A stretch of 41,884 bases of DNA from Echinostoma caproni (taxonomy: Eukaryota > Platyhelminthes > Trematoda > Plagiorchiida > Echinostomatidae), in the NCBI GenBank assembly GCA_900618425.1, contig UZAN01039944.1:40528-82411 (forward strand), read 5' to 3'. Shown here in pieces: positions 9,252-19,899 of this stretch. The number at the start of each line of letters is the position of its first letter. Position 1 is the stretch's first letter. Position numbers and translations under genes: made by a program. Under the pieces are notes generated by a model. That model was not told the DNA's origin, searched no databases, and worked only from the letters and a program-made list of their open reading frames with translations.

Positions 9252-11266
9252 CTGCAAAAACAGAACTGGCGCCGAGTTTTGGCACTGTGGACCGTGGCAT
9301 TTTTATGGATTTTACTCATTTAGTCAACATAGGTGCTGAATATGTTATATGGTTGGTCAGAATGAAACTAGTTGTCACCATCGCTTTAGTCCACAACCGT
9401 TCCATATTGAAAGCTCCAAACACCACAGCTCATCAAACCTCAATTTTGTCAACAACACTCCGGATTACAAATATCGTCTATGACATATTTTAATTCAAGC
9501 CAATTAAGCAAATGATGTGAGCATCACCTCAACAAAGATCTGGAATTTTCTGAGCAGACCAGGTCTTCAGCAAACTACCCATATCTCTCGATCGGAATCT
9601 GGTGAAAAAATACCATTTATCGTTGAGTTCAACCGCGACGTTTCATTTTGTGATCGTCGTTCTTGCGGCACTGATCCAAACTTGATCACTCGAATTTGCT
9701 TGGCATTGATTGGATAGATAGTTTCAATTTGTGGCAATTTCCTTTTAGGGAAATTTGTGATCCTTCTGACAAAAAGTAACGGCCGAACTGTTTCTTGGTC
9801 GACGAAGGCAGCTAGTTCTCTGAGTGCATGATACCAAGCGCGCAATATATTCGAGAATCACTATAAATACTAATATTGAGAAAGTTTAAGCAAGGAGACC
9901 AAGCTTATATACGTATTTTTCGGATTGAGTTTCTGAGCTGGTTTCTCGGAGAGATTGTAAAGCGAGATTGATCAGTCGTATACAAAGCCAGAATGGGATA
10001 GTGCGTACGTACTAAACATATCAATGACGTAAGGTACAGGACCGCGAGACAAGATTCGATGAAACGCTCCTCAGGTTGCATACTAATGGGTTTATTGATG
10101 TACCACTGGATTACCAACAAACTTCCGACAAACGTTAGCATCAAAATCAAAGAACTCAATCAACTCAACTGCGATATGAACATCATGCTTATGGAGGATT
10201 ACTAAATTAAGGCAGAAAAATGGAAGTCGATAAAAGCAACCTTCGAACGATATCACGATATTGAATGAAAACGTAATATGCCAGTGACCAATAAATTCGA
10301 TAGTCTAGCAATTGAGGGGATTTTACACATCAATTTTAAGCGTCAAACGTTACGGAAATAATCAAAGTTTTATTTGATCAAAGGCTATCATAAAAACGTG
10401 TTCATTGCTATAGTTTGTGAGTCCCTAATTCCGGTTTATTTTTTTCTATAAACGACAAATATACCGAAATTTCATCATATATCTTTCGAGTTTGCTTCTC
10501 CCATCCGTATACTTTGAACTCAGTAAAATATGAATTCACTGTTTAACAATAAACAGATTTTGGTAGTTACTTCATACATAGCCAGAGGTTCACTCGTCGA
10601 TCGAATCTCGTGATGTGAAAAATTAGTTTCATTGAACTGTAAATGCGACTTTGGTTCTGAGTACTAAGCTGAGTGTGAAAAACCTAGGCGCTCATCAATC
10701 GACATTATGATTGTTTTTTGCATAAAACAAAAACCACCAAGTTGTGGAAAGTTCCATTATATTAAATGACCAGCCACTGGAGTTTTGACGGTCCGCGGAA
10801 TTCATTATTCACACCTCATATGACGGGAACTGCTAAACTATTTAATGCCGAATCTGTTATCGGTTGCATCATACAGTGAACATAAATCATAATTATGTGG
10901 TTACAGTAACTGGAAGTGAATGACACTGACGAAGCAAAATTAGATGAACAAACAGTTTTGATTCCCCCATTCCCTGTTGGTTTGAATAAACATATTTCAT
11001 ACATGTGCCAACGGTTATTTGTTTTCTACGTGCTCAACGATACATTGTTCCATTTCCTAATGGGTGTTCGTCGAGAGAAATGGAATATACGATGATGAAT
11101 CTTATGACATTATCATTTAACCGGGTTAAACGAAGACCCCGTTTTTGTACACACAGATACACTAGTGATGAAAAATAAGAGAATCCGTCAGGTGTAAGAA
11201 GGGAACCTCTCGTATAGCTTGATTTTGTGGATAAGAGTGTACAAGCTGTGACGCTTCGGAGAAGGT
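9252..11266. other. no supported gene
   Basis: Only short ORFs on both strands. The best (minus 9905-10153, hydrophobic N-terminus) lacks splice or polyadenylation support. No clear repeat or RNA gene was seen. Confidence 0.5.
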
Positions 11267-11277
11267 GGGGGGGGGGG
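11267..11277 (+). repeat. G homopolymer, 11 bases
   Basis: An uninterrupted G run in otherwise AT-rich DNA. Its length may be inaccurate in the assembly. Confidence 0.9.
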
Positions 11278-12001
11278 AAATACACTTATGTGCAACAAAA
11301 TTAATTCGAATGATTTCGTGCAAATGAAGTAAATTCATTTATTAGATTGATGAACACAGGAACACATAGGACGATGAGATGTGATGCACTTAAAATTGAC
11401 TGTACGATGTGCAGTTCCCGAGAATATCTACGAAAAACTTTAGAACAACAGTTCTGTCCTCGGTGCGGTACTTAAGTCGCTATCGATATGGTTGGGATTT
11501 CAAACCGTTATCCCTAAGCTAAAGGATCGATGATCAGTGACATGAGCAAATGTTATTGTACAAGGCTGTCAAGGGCATTGCCGACTATCCTCTTGTTTAG
11601 GGTGTGGTTCTTGCACTTCTGAGCATGCTGTTTATCTTTCTATTTTCCACATGAAGAGCATACACAGAGGCTTGTGCCAGCAACATTAATTAGCCTGATC
11701 CGTAAAATTGACTGTGAACAAAACTGCATCTTTCTAAACCTTATTCCACGGTACAGTTAAGATGTTTATTTCACATATGCAAACAAGAATGAGTTATGAT
11801 AGATCAAACTTTGTAGAATGAATGTAAAACATTGGATAAAAGTTTAGCAGTGGCATTTCTATCGCAATGCAAACACAATAATTCAAAAGTTTGCCTAATT
11901 TGGTTTCGTGCGTCTTTTCCAATGACCAATTTGTTACCTATTTTTGAGAATTCGCAACAACTATATATATTTACCATTTTGCCTGTTCGCCAAGCTGGGC
12001 A

Positions 12002-12046
12002 ATTTGTTTGCAAATGTTTCGTCACCAGCTGAGGTGAAATCATCAG
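12002..12046 (-). ncRNA. hammerhead-ribozyme-like motif, probably decayed
   Basis: Minus strand, 5' to 3': CTGATGA (12046-12040), two T bases, stem II TCACC/GGTGA around a 6-nt loop, one C, GAAA (12020-12017), one C, and stem III ATTTG-CAAA-CAAAT. Both invariant core blocks are intact and in the right order, with two foldable stems. Against function, stem II is separated from the core by unpaired bases, and the expected GUH cleavage triplet after stem III is not present (TGC instead). Penelope-like elements and retrozymes are known to carry type I hammerheads, and the adjacent (ATAG)n tract suits a retroelement end. Confidence 0.45.
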
Positions 12047-12090
12047 TGCTTGTGAAGTGGCCAATACTTTGTCAACATATATATTTACAT

Positions 12091-12128
<38 letters not shown>

Positions 12129-12134
12129 GGATAG
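12091..12134. repeat. (ATAG)n microsatellite
   Basis: About eleven ATAG/GATA units, with one GATG interruption near the 3' end. It begins 45 bases from the hammerhead-like motif, after an (AT)-rich run. Confidence 0.95.
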
Positions 12135-12865
12135 TTCCATAAAATATATTTAGAGCAGCACCAGCGTGACAAACAAATTGGATTTCAGTTATTCATAATC
12201 ACAGTAATACATAACATTCAATTCCACTATCAAAAATTAAAGCAGGGGATTATAGATTCAAGCCTTCATGTTTCAGACCTGGTTCTTAACATGTGTGTGT
12301 ATTAAATTGATCACAGCGTCAAAAATGTAGGTGATTGCACGCGTGTTGAGGTAGATGAATTGGGTTAGGAGAGAGTAAGTGCTTCCACGAATTGTTCTCG
12401 GTCCACAAGCGGGGCTTGTAAATCCAAATAGTTACGCCATCGGCCAGGGCTTGAAAGCTTGAAAGCCTCATTGTTATCGATTGTCTGCATCAAACTTGTA
12501 AATAGACCGAAACGCGATTAACACATCCATTGAGTGATTTGATCGAACGAGGTGCGAACACAGGAGCCCTGAAAATTTCCCTAGTGGCTCCTCATGTCAT
12601 CAGCCAAGCTGGATGCTGTTCACAAACTCGATCGGACAAACGCCTGGTCGTGCCACCAATGTACTCATTCAAAGTGAGCTTTATAGTCATTTGCTACTGC
12701 CCGTGTATAGATGTACCGAATTGATCATGGATAAATTGTGAAAACCCACTTTTTGCCTTCAATAATCAAACTTTCAGACTTCTTTGATAGAAGAATGGAT
12801 ATAGTGTGTTATTTAAGGTTATGATTATTTGTAAAATCAGACACCTGAAGGAAGCAAAGTTTTGT

Positions 12866-12871
12866 TTTATT
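12866..12871 (-). promoter_or_regulatory. polyadenylation signal AATAAA
   Basis: Minus-strand AATAAA 33 bases downstream of the stop codon of the 80-codon ORF at 12905-13147. The spacing suits a very short 3' UTR. Confidence 0.45.
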
Positions 12872-12904
12872 GAGCAAAGATCGTTCCCCAAGGATCCAAA
12901 TATC

Positions 12905-13147
12905 TTATGCCTTCAAAAGATTTTCTCCCCATAGCGTTAAAATTTTCATGTGACTGAAAAAGCTATCCTCAAAAGCCTTCAACAGTCTGTAAGCATTCTC
13001 AGCGATGCTTTGCAGCTTCCTTGCAAGCGTATTAAATCCACCTTGGATGCAGTCTTCACCCTTATTCATCGTATTACTTAGTATTTGAACGGCTCTGTGA
13101 AGTTTGTTCGATGTTTTTCTTAGCTGCTCTCCCGCATTGAATTCCAT
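12905..13147 (-). CDS. 80-aa helical protein, single or last exon
   Basis: The ORF starts MEFNAGEQLRKTSNKLHRAV and ends AFEDSFFSHMKI...GENLLKA before TAA at 12907-12905. Hydrophobic residues recur every three to four positions (LRKTSNKLHRAVQIL; LARKLQSIAENAYRLLKAF), so the product is probably two amphipathic helices or a short coiled coil. No signal peptide or membrane segment is seen. Codon use is varied and looks coding. AATAAA follows 33 bases after the stop. Upstream, an in-frame TGA lies six bases before the ATG, and an AG (CTTAG) sits about ten bases before it, which could be a cis or trans splice acceptor. No family is recognised. Confidence 0.5.
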   Translation of the reverse strand: MEFNAGEQLRKTSNKLHRAVQILSNTMNKGEDCIQGGFNTLARKLQSIAENAYRLLKAFEDSFFSHMKILTLWGENLLKA

Positions 13148-13212
13148 TCCTCAATCTAAGCTTTCACGAACTTATTGAATGTCCTAAGCAATTGTGAGCT
13201 TCGCTCTCAAAG

Positions 13213-13300
13213 AATTTTATTATTATTTTATTTAGTTTTTTAATTTTATTCATTTATTCTATTCATTTTTATTTATTTATTCATTTTATTTTATAATTCA
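13213..13300. repeat. T-rich low-complexity tract (TTTA/TTCA units)
   Basis: A nearly pure T/A stretch with recurrent TTTAT and TTCAT units. It directly abuts the 5' edge of the LINE fragment, so it may mark the truncation or insertion junction. Confidence 0.8.
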
Positions 13301-13302
13301 AA

Positions 13303-14245
13303 CCGCTAGTTTGGGTAAGGCTTCATCTAAACCCTATAGTGAACAATGCCGGAGTTCTCCAATGAGCTGTGCTATCTCCACACTTATTTTTCACATATTT
13401 GTGATATTCCTTGTGCTTCTCCTGCACGTATTTTGAAATATGCATAATGCGTTGAGCTGTGTCAAACCATTTCTTCTTACTCCGATCTATACTCCTTCAC
13501 CGGCAATCCTGATCAAGTTTAGTCATTCTCCATCTCATCGGGTCAAACCTTAAACTTCAGTAGGTGTGTTTAGTGTTCATATGTTTTTTCTCCTCTCGAT
13601 ATGCGATAGACCACCCAGTGATAAATAACAGTCTTTTATCTAGGATGAACTCTTTCAAATATCTTAATGTAACCATAGATTGCCATCTTCATTGGTCAAC
13701 CCACATCCACAAATGCACTGTCAAACTGCAGCGTCTATCATTTCAAATTCAAAATCTCAGGTAGTTTCGCTCACTCCAGTCAGTTATTTCTACTTTTATT
13801 TATCACAGTTTTCCCAATCTTATTGTTCGCCAGTTAATTTTCCTGGCTTACTCAAACAGAATTTCCAAGTCATACGCGGGGATCTAAATATAATTAGCCG
13901 CATCCCTTCCATTCCTGTGACTGAGTTAGCTGTAAAGATTTCAGAGCATTATATAACTTCCTGCGTGGAGTTAGCGGAGAGTATTGTCACAGCTCCTGAC
14001 CATTCGCCGCACGCAGAACTGACAGATTATCGTCCCTTTCATTATACAAGCTCCCAATTCCACCAAATTTCATCTCGAATTACCACTCGCTAAAATTCAC
14101 GTATAGCGTATCTTCTACGTTTATTCCCAAAACCAAGAAGGGAAAAAAGTGAATTGGGTCTTGATCTTGGATTATATAATGTCACTATGTCTGTGAATAT
14201 TTTCTCCCTGTTGAACATGTTTTTTGTAACGGTTGGTGTATGAGA
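13303..14245 (+). mobile_element. non-LTR retrotransposon (CR1/Jockey-type LINE), 3' ORF2 fragment, degenerate
   Basis: Several reverse-transcriptase landmarks appear in order, in shifting frames. GVLQ*AVLSPHLFFTYL at 13351 corresponds to the G..QG..LSP.LF block. DIPCASPARILKYA*C at 13403 is where F/YADD is expected; both aspartates are gone. LKLQ*VCLVF follows near 13547, then NSFKYLNVTIDCHLHWSTHI (13648-13707), the typical post-catalytic signature. The C-terminal tail (CSPVNFPGLLKQNFQVIRG, 13830 on) runs to about 14245 in a third frame with one TAA at 14091-14093. At least three frameshifts and four stops show an old, 5'-truncated copy with no activity. Confidence 0.88.
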
Positions 14246-14624
14246 TTTAACTGAAATGTGAGCTCCAGTACTTAAAATACTTGCTATACATTACAGGTAA
14301 AATGAACCTTTCGTCTGGTACAGAAATGGTTCGTCTGAAATGCAAATTACTCATTTTGTGTGAGGGCGCCTGAGAAATGTTTGAAACATTTTTAAAAACC
14401 TGGGTAACACTGTTATTGAAGCTTTTTCGGATCACTGCAGTAAAATTGATAATCGCTATTAGAAATGAGTATACGCACGAAAGATTTGGAATAGAGCTCT
14501 GTCCGTAATTTAAAAAAAGTAGTTATTGTAAATAATTTTCAATTAGTAGGGTAGCTATGGCAAGTGAACATGTATTTTCGACAATTTTATGTCAAAGCCG
14601 TTGTCATCGTATGCATAATGAAAC
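14246..14624. other. no feature seen
   Basis: Sequence between the LINE fragment and the assembly gap. It may include LINE 3' UTR, but no A-tail or target-site duplication was found. Confidence 0.5.
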
Positions 14625-15271
14625 NNNNNNNNNNNNNNNNNNNNNNNNNNNNNNNNNNNNNNNNNNNNNNNNNNNNNNNNNNNNNNNNNNNNNNNNNNNN
14701 NNNNNNNNNNNNNNNNNNNNNNNNNNNNNNNNNNNNNNNNNNNNNNNNNNNNNNNNNNNNNNNNNNNNNNNNNNNNNNNNNNNNNNNNNNNNNNNNNNNN
14801 NNNNNNNNNNNNNNNNNNNNNNNNNNNNNNNNNNNNNNNNNNNNNNNNNNNNNNNNNNNNNNNNNNNNNNNNNNNNNNNNNNNNNNNNNNNNNNNNNNNN
14901 NNNNNNNNNNNNNNNNNNNNNNNNNNNNNNNNNNNNNNNNNNNNNNNNNNNNNNNNNNNNNNNNNNNNNNNNNNNNNNNNNNNNNNNNNNNNNNNNNNNN
15001 NNNNNNNNNNNNNNNNNNNNNNNNNNNNNNNNNNNNNNNNNNNNNNNNNNNNNNNNNNNNNNNNNNNNNNNNNNNNNNNNNNNNNNNNNNNNNNNNNNNN
15101 NNNNNNNNNNNNNNNNNNNNNNNNNNNNNNNNNNNNNNNNNNNNNNNNNNNNNNNNNNNNNNNNNNNNNNNNNNNNNNNNNNNNNNNNNNNNNNNNNNNN
15201 NNNNNNNNNNNNNNNNNNNNNNNNNNNNNNNNNNNNNNNNNNNNNNNNNNNNNNNNNNNNNNNNNNNNNNN
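14625..15271. other. assembly gap (N)
   Basis: 647 unresolved bases. Apparent ORFs crossing it are artefacts. Confidence 1.
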
Positions 15272-15339
15272 AACAATCAAATGGGCTAATCCAAATCTGA
15301 TACTCTAACTTGACGGAGCCAATCGTACAACAAAGCGAG

Positions 15340-15415
15340 CGTGTACCATGTAGCTAAGGGTTAAAGTTTCGAAGTTCCAGCCCGAATGTGCGCGGTTCGA
15401 GCCCTGATAGGGACA
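15340..15415 (+). repeat. tRNA-derived SINE-like head
   Basis: GTAGCTAAGGGTTAAAG resembles an A box/D arm, and GCGCGGTTCGAGCCC about 40 bases later matches the B-box consensus well. The T stem does not pair, so it is decayed. Confidence 0.42.
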
Positions 15416-15734
15416 TAACAATTGCGCACTAACGTTGAGTTCTATCGCCTTTTAGTACCACGCTATTTGCATCTGTCCAAGGTTTAACTATACTCGACAC
15501 GTGTTGTGACAGAAGAGTCAAAATTGAGCGAACGTCTGGTTCACGTTTCATGTGCTCCAAATAAACTTGCGATAGATCCCATTCCCCCATGTGTTAAAGA
15601 AACCTACCTAAAACTTTCTTTTTACTTCATTCTTCATTTATTGAATTTAGATGTACATTAGACTTTCAGGATATGGGCTGCGGCTGTACAAAGGCCGCCT
15701 GAGAAAGCACAGAAATGGGGGGCAGACGGAAGGT

Positions 15735-15835
15735 GGTGGAGCGGTCCGAACCTGAAACCCCGGGTCACAATTTGGTAACCCAATCACTTGACTACTTGTT
15801 ATTTGGTTTCCGTTGTTGGTGTGACAAGTGCACCT
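15735..15835 (-). repeat. tRNA-derived SINE-like head, minus orientation
   Basis: On the minus strand TAGTCAAGTGATTGG (A-box-like) is followed by GTTACCAAATTGTGACCCGG and then CAGGTTCGGACC (B-box-like). The local GC content is well above the surroundings. Order and spacing match tRNA-derived SINE promoters. Confidence 0.48.
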
Positions 15836-15899
15836 AAATTGGGAAACAATTGTATAGTAGGTCATTTATACACCTCAAAGCACATCACGTTCAAATATG

Positions 15900-17870
15900 G
15901 AGACATGTTTATTGCTTGTCCAATCAATTTTCTGATAATGGCTTGAGAAGCGGATCATCCTAAGCTGATTATTCCGTTTACTTTTGTCGTGATCTGTAAG
16001 AGCGAAATTATAATGCCATTGGTGGAAATCACCACCGCACGATGGATTTCCAAAATGTGGTATAGTCTATGTTGAACGCGTTTTGAGTATTTCAGTTGAT
16101 TGATTTGCTGTATTTATGTGACAGAGTTATTTATACGAGAATTGTTGATTACATCGTTCAACTTATGTCAATATTAAATGAAAACAAAGCTACTTCATAA
16201 AAATTGTAAATATTTCAATCCAATTCATGCAATGTTAGATTATTTTAATTGATCGACAATTACTGTTCGATATTTGTTTTCTAGGATTATGAAACGTTGG
16301 TTAGTTTGATGCAGAGGGTGTTACAGTGCTGTTACTAATCTCAACGCCCCTGGTTGCGCAACAGCGGTGATACCGACCCATTCTACTAGCAACATAATTT
16401 GGTTAATAATTCTGCCTAATGCTTTGTGAGCTATTTTTATCTATTCCATTCAGTTGTATAACTAGTTGTACATTTGTAAACTGATATGGTAGGGTTTCTC
16501 TTTTTTTGTATATAATCAATAAATGAAGAAGGTAATATTTCTACTCAATCCTCACTAACAACACTTTCCGTCAGCTGTGTGAACGCGCGCCACACAAGTT
16601 TATCTAACCAAGTTATACAAATACAAATCATTATGGTATGTGACATAAGCAGTCAAACTGTATAAAGTGAAGATGTGAAAAGCATTTGATAACTCCAGAA
16701 AGAAGTCACAAATTGGACTGCATTTCGGTAATTTCTGAGGACCTAATTCTTCGGAAACACTGACAATGTGAATGTGTATGGTGAGAGAAATTCCAAAATC
16801 TTTTTCCCGTTGCGAAACAACATTAGTATTTTTCTCATTTCATCAGCTGAAACTTAAAACTAGACAAACAAGGCTGTGCAAATAGTTACTTTCCAACTGC
16901 CGCTCAAACACTGCATTGGCCTCAACGCATAATGTTTATTGAATGACTGAGAAACAAATGGCTTATGTTTCACTGCTTCTCGGTCAAAACAACCTTTCGT
17001 AAGTTTCTTCATTGAAAATAATTTTGTACATTTTTAAATATATCTCAGAATAAGCTATCCCTAGAGAACTTTAATCATGCACTATTGCGTCAAAAAGAAA
17101 ATGGTTTTCGTAATACCAGTCAACGATTAATTGGCGCGCTAAGGAAACAAAAGCTTCGGAAGATCAAAGACACCGCGATCGATCTGAGAGTTACATTACA
17201 TTCTTTCTCAGGTTTTCAAGAAAACCTGGGAAAACCTAATAATCAATGTGGCGGATGATTTTAGCGGAAAGAAAGAACGGGGAAAAGGAAAACTTCCATT
17301 TCAAAAGGGATTCGGATTGAATATATTGCTACATTCACATGTGTCATTCACACAAGCCGTACGAGAAAATTTGGGAGATCTATGAATTTCACCGTTTTCA
17401 CAATCCGAAATGAAACGTTTACAAGAATGGAGGTAGTAATAAACAGGGCCAAATTTAATGAAACTTTGGCATTCCAGTGATTCTAACCGCACAATAATCA
17501 CCCACCCTGAATCGAGCATTCAGAAGCATGGAACCCATGCTTCGCACAATGTATCATTGGTCATTTCGCTCCATCTGCAGTCTTGCATACTGTAGTCAAA
17601 GCGCATTTTATTGTCAGTAAAATGGTAACTGTGAGACAAAGACAAGATCGCAACTCACAGCAGACAACACGACAAAATAACACACGAAAGATAAGAATAG
17701 GTAGGGATAAATCACCAAGGCTAACCTAATGCGGCTAACCGTTCACGTTGTTTGCATAAATCGTATGTGAGAGTATGAATGGCTAGAGACTCGGTAAATT
17801 TTAGTACCTTTTTCTGTGTTGTAGCCGACCAGAAATTCGTAGGTTGCGGTGACGCAACGTTTTGTTTCAG
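15900..17870. other. no supported gene
   Basis: AT-rich. A GC-richer patch near 16310-16385 may be part of a dispersed repeat but has no recognisable motif. At 16958 an ATG in good context gives 14 codons before a TTC|GTAAGT donor, too short to call. Confidence 0.45.
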
Positions 17871-17965
17871 TTGTAGAAAACATACATCATCCACCTCATC
17901 AAACGACGACGACGATGATGGATTTAGGCAGAGTTCGAAATCGGAATCCTTTATTCGCATGATCT
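17871..17965 (+). CDS. candidate internal exon, Ser/Asp-rich, phase 2 in / phase 1 out
   Basis: The acceptor (AACGTTTTGTTTCAG) and donor (ATCT|GTGAGTAAC) are both strong. The open frame reads CRKHTSSTSSNDDDDDGFRQ and continues SSKSESFIRMI, a polar acidic linker such as is common in disordered regions. The other two frames contain stops. Its phase-1 exit matches the phase-1 entry of the 25233-25304 candidate, but the distance is long. No function can be assigned. Confidence 0.4.
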
Positions 17966-18218
17966 GTGAGTAACGTCGAATAGAACTCGTTTTGCACTCA
18001 TTGATGATGAATGCAATATGGTGTAGCCTTTCAGTTATCCTATCATGTGCTACTTGGAGGCAGGAAATACTAAGCTTTGAGAGGAATAAATATGATAAAA
18101 GTCAGGGTGTTGCACGAGTTCGGTTGACCTCTGTATTTTCTCATGCACCAGTCTAATGAATACGGATGAAATCAAAATGAGAACGACACCTATGCATGAC
18201 TTTGATAATCAAAAGGTT

Positions 18219-18224
18219 TATTTA
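18219..18224 (-). promoter_or_regulatory. polyadenylation signal AATAAA
   Basis: Minus-strand AATAAA about 230 bases downstream of the stop codon at 18452-18454. It is a plausible 3' end for the exon pair at 18.45-19.62 kb. Confidence 0.4.
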
Positions 18225-18451
18225 AAACTGGAGTGGTTTAGATTTATCATTGTTTGGATCTCTATTTCCTGTGCAAATTTGTGCTGCTTGTGAATAAATA
18301 GTGATGACATTGTATCACTATTTAAATGACCGCGGTTCTGGTCAAATGCAGCCATTAGGAGATGTTGCGGTAAGATTTTCATGACAAGATTTTGTTTGGA
18401 TTTTGGCCTTGTAATAAAGCAGAGCCCATTATCAAGATCAAAGTACAATCT

Positions 18452-18624
18452 TCAATATATTTTTCGGACTAATAAGTACGAGATGTGAGATGGTTGGTTC
18501 GTGTGTGCGGCAGGATGTCCCTCGTAAACGAATTCACCAGACAACCGCAAGTGGGCCAAGTCTAGGTGTGGGCTGAAACCGTCGACAGACAGGATGTTCT
18601 CCGTGGAGAGGGCAAACTGACGAT
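18452..18624 (-). CDS. last coding exon of a minus-strand gene
   Basis: A superb acceptor (TGCATTTTCCTCTCTTTCAG) precedes 18624. The frame, entering in phase 1, reads RQFALSTENILSVDGFSPHL, then DLAHLRLSGEFVYEGHP, and ends SYLLVRKIY at TGA 18454-18452. GC content jumps to roughly half, far above the surroundings, and the peptide is convincingly protein-like with alternating strand-like segments. An internal donor (CTG|GTGAAT after 18538) would instead give a symmetric 87-bp exon. It follows the exon at 19470-19620: G from that exon plus AT here makes GAT, Asp. The protein family is not identified. Confidence 0.6.
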
Positions 18625-19469
18625 CTGAAAGAGAGGAAAATGCAGACATCATGAATCAAGAGGTCCAGTGACACGGAATGGCAAGTCGCCAAGGTCATTA
18701 CAGAGGTTGTGGGACTAGTTGAAGTCGATGACCCATGAGTCATTTGGATCATATTACCAAACCTAAACGTTTAACTATGAAAAATAAATGCTCTCGAGTT
18801 TAGTAATTACAAGTGATACATTACAAGGGATTACCCGTCTCGAATGAGTTCAGTAGGAGTCTGAAGTATCACCATTAGTTTAAATCATCGCAACAAACTA
18901 CCATTGCAAAGCACGATCCAATTTTTTTTTATGCCAAGCAGGAAAGGATGTGGTGTTTTCCATCTCCATGAATGAGAAATGAAGAAAATCAATTTGCAGT
19001 AATTTTTACATATAATAAGGCTGCACATTAAAACCCCGTTTTGAGAGATAGAGAGAGTACGTAGTTCTTTGATATCTCTTGCAAAATACTTGTAAAAAAG
19101 GAAAGCATAATTGGTCGAATTGTGGTGAGGTATGATTCTGTGATATTGAAACATAGAAAGTCAGAGCAGTTCAGCGTCTTTGTTGATTCCTCGATCAGAA
19201 GTAACAAGCTGAATACCTTTTCAAACTATTAAAAACCAAAAGATGCAGTCATTCAACGATTCTATATGATCGAAATGAAATTCAACTACTCACACACCTA
19301 CTCCTAAGGTTAAGGAGTACTGGGTACTTTATATCAACTCCTACAAATTTACTCTCTCTACTCTAGTATAACTGCAACTACCTTGCTCGAAATGGAAGAT
19401 CTATACGTAAACAGTTTGTTTTGTGCAGTCCAAGTGCGTTTCAGCTGGAAATCGCCGTTCCACATTTAC

Positions 19470-19620
19470 CGAGGAAGCCTGTCGCCCATCGTTCACAGAA
19501 CGAAGTAGAGCCTTGAACCATTGTTAAATAGTTTTCAACATCATCCAGTCTAAACACTTCCATCCAAAAATGCAAATGATGTAGCATTTTTCTCCCGGGG
19601 GGTCCTTTCAAAAGTATTTG
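19470..19620 (-). CDS. internal exon of the same minus-strand gene
   Basis: The frame from 19620 reads QILLKGPPGRKMLHHLHFWM and continues EVFRLDDVENYLTMVQGSTS, ending ...WATGFL plus one base at CTCG|GTAAAT, a strong donor. The acceptor (TGTTTGCCAAG) is moderate; an alternative AG at GTGTTTAG would shorten the exon. The phase-1 exit fits the phase-1 entry of the next exon, 845 bases on. The HLHFWMEV helix recalls the ENxxFW helix of RGS-type domains, but one motif is too little to assign the family. No stop or frameshift is seen. Confidence 0.55.
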
Positions 19621-19899
19621 CTTGGCAAACATTTGTTGAATATGTTGCTTGGCTTACAGTTTTCACCAACCAATTTTACGTCACACATATTTTACCAAAG
19701 AAGGATAACCTTTTCAGACGTATGCTTTGACAACATATACGGATAGTTTCCCTTGTGAAGTGTATGTGGCAAAGAGGACAGTATAGAAAACTGACTACTG
19801 TTTGTCTGTAGCATGGTTTTTCAGTTTTTAAAACAAAATGCCTTAACAAAAAACCTTGTTTTGGTGACATTATTCTCATACCGATACATTTATACAGTA

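Noticed and set aside
9905..10159. Minus ORF with a hydrophobic N-terminus (MLTFVGSLLVIQWYI)
   Set aside because: No donor, poly(A) signal or recognisable domain; could be chance.
12590..12605. CTGATGA on the minus strand near 12.6 kb
   Set aside because: A GAAA-like block follows but the intervening sequence does not pair.
14555..15300. Four ORFs of 229-247 codons
   Set aside because: They consist almost entirely of N bases in the assembly gap.
17721..17960. 79-codon minus ORF opposite the candidate exon at 17871-17965
   Set aside because: Its serine and acidic runs mirror the plus-strand triplet run, and it lacks splice sites.
18218..18448. 76-codon minus ORF downstream of the last exon
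   Set aside because: It lies between the stop codon and the AATAAA of the gene at 18.45-19.62 kb and is better read as 3' UTR.
19470..19620. Naming the minus-strand gene as an RGS protein
   Set aside because: Only one short FW-containing helix resembles RGS domains; that is not enough.
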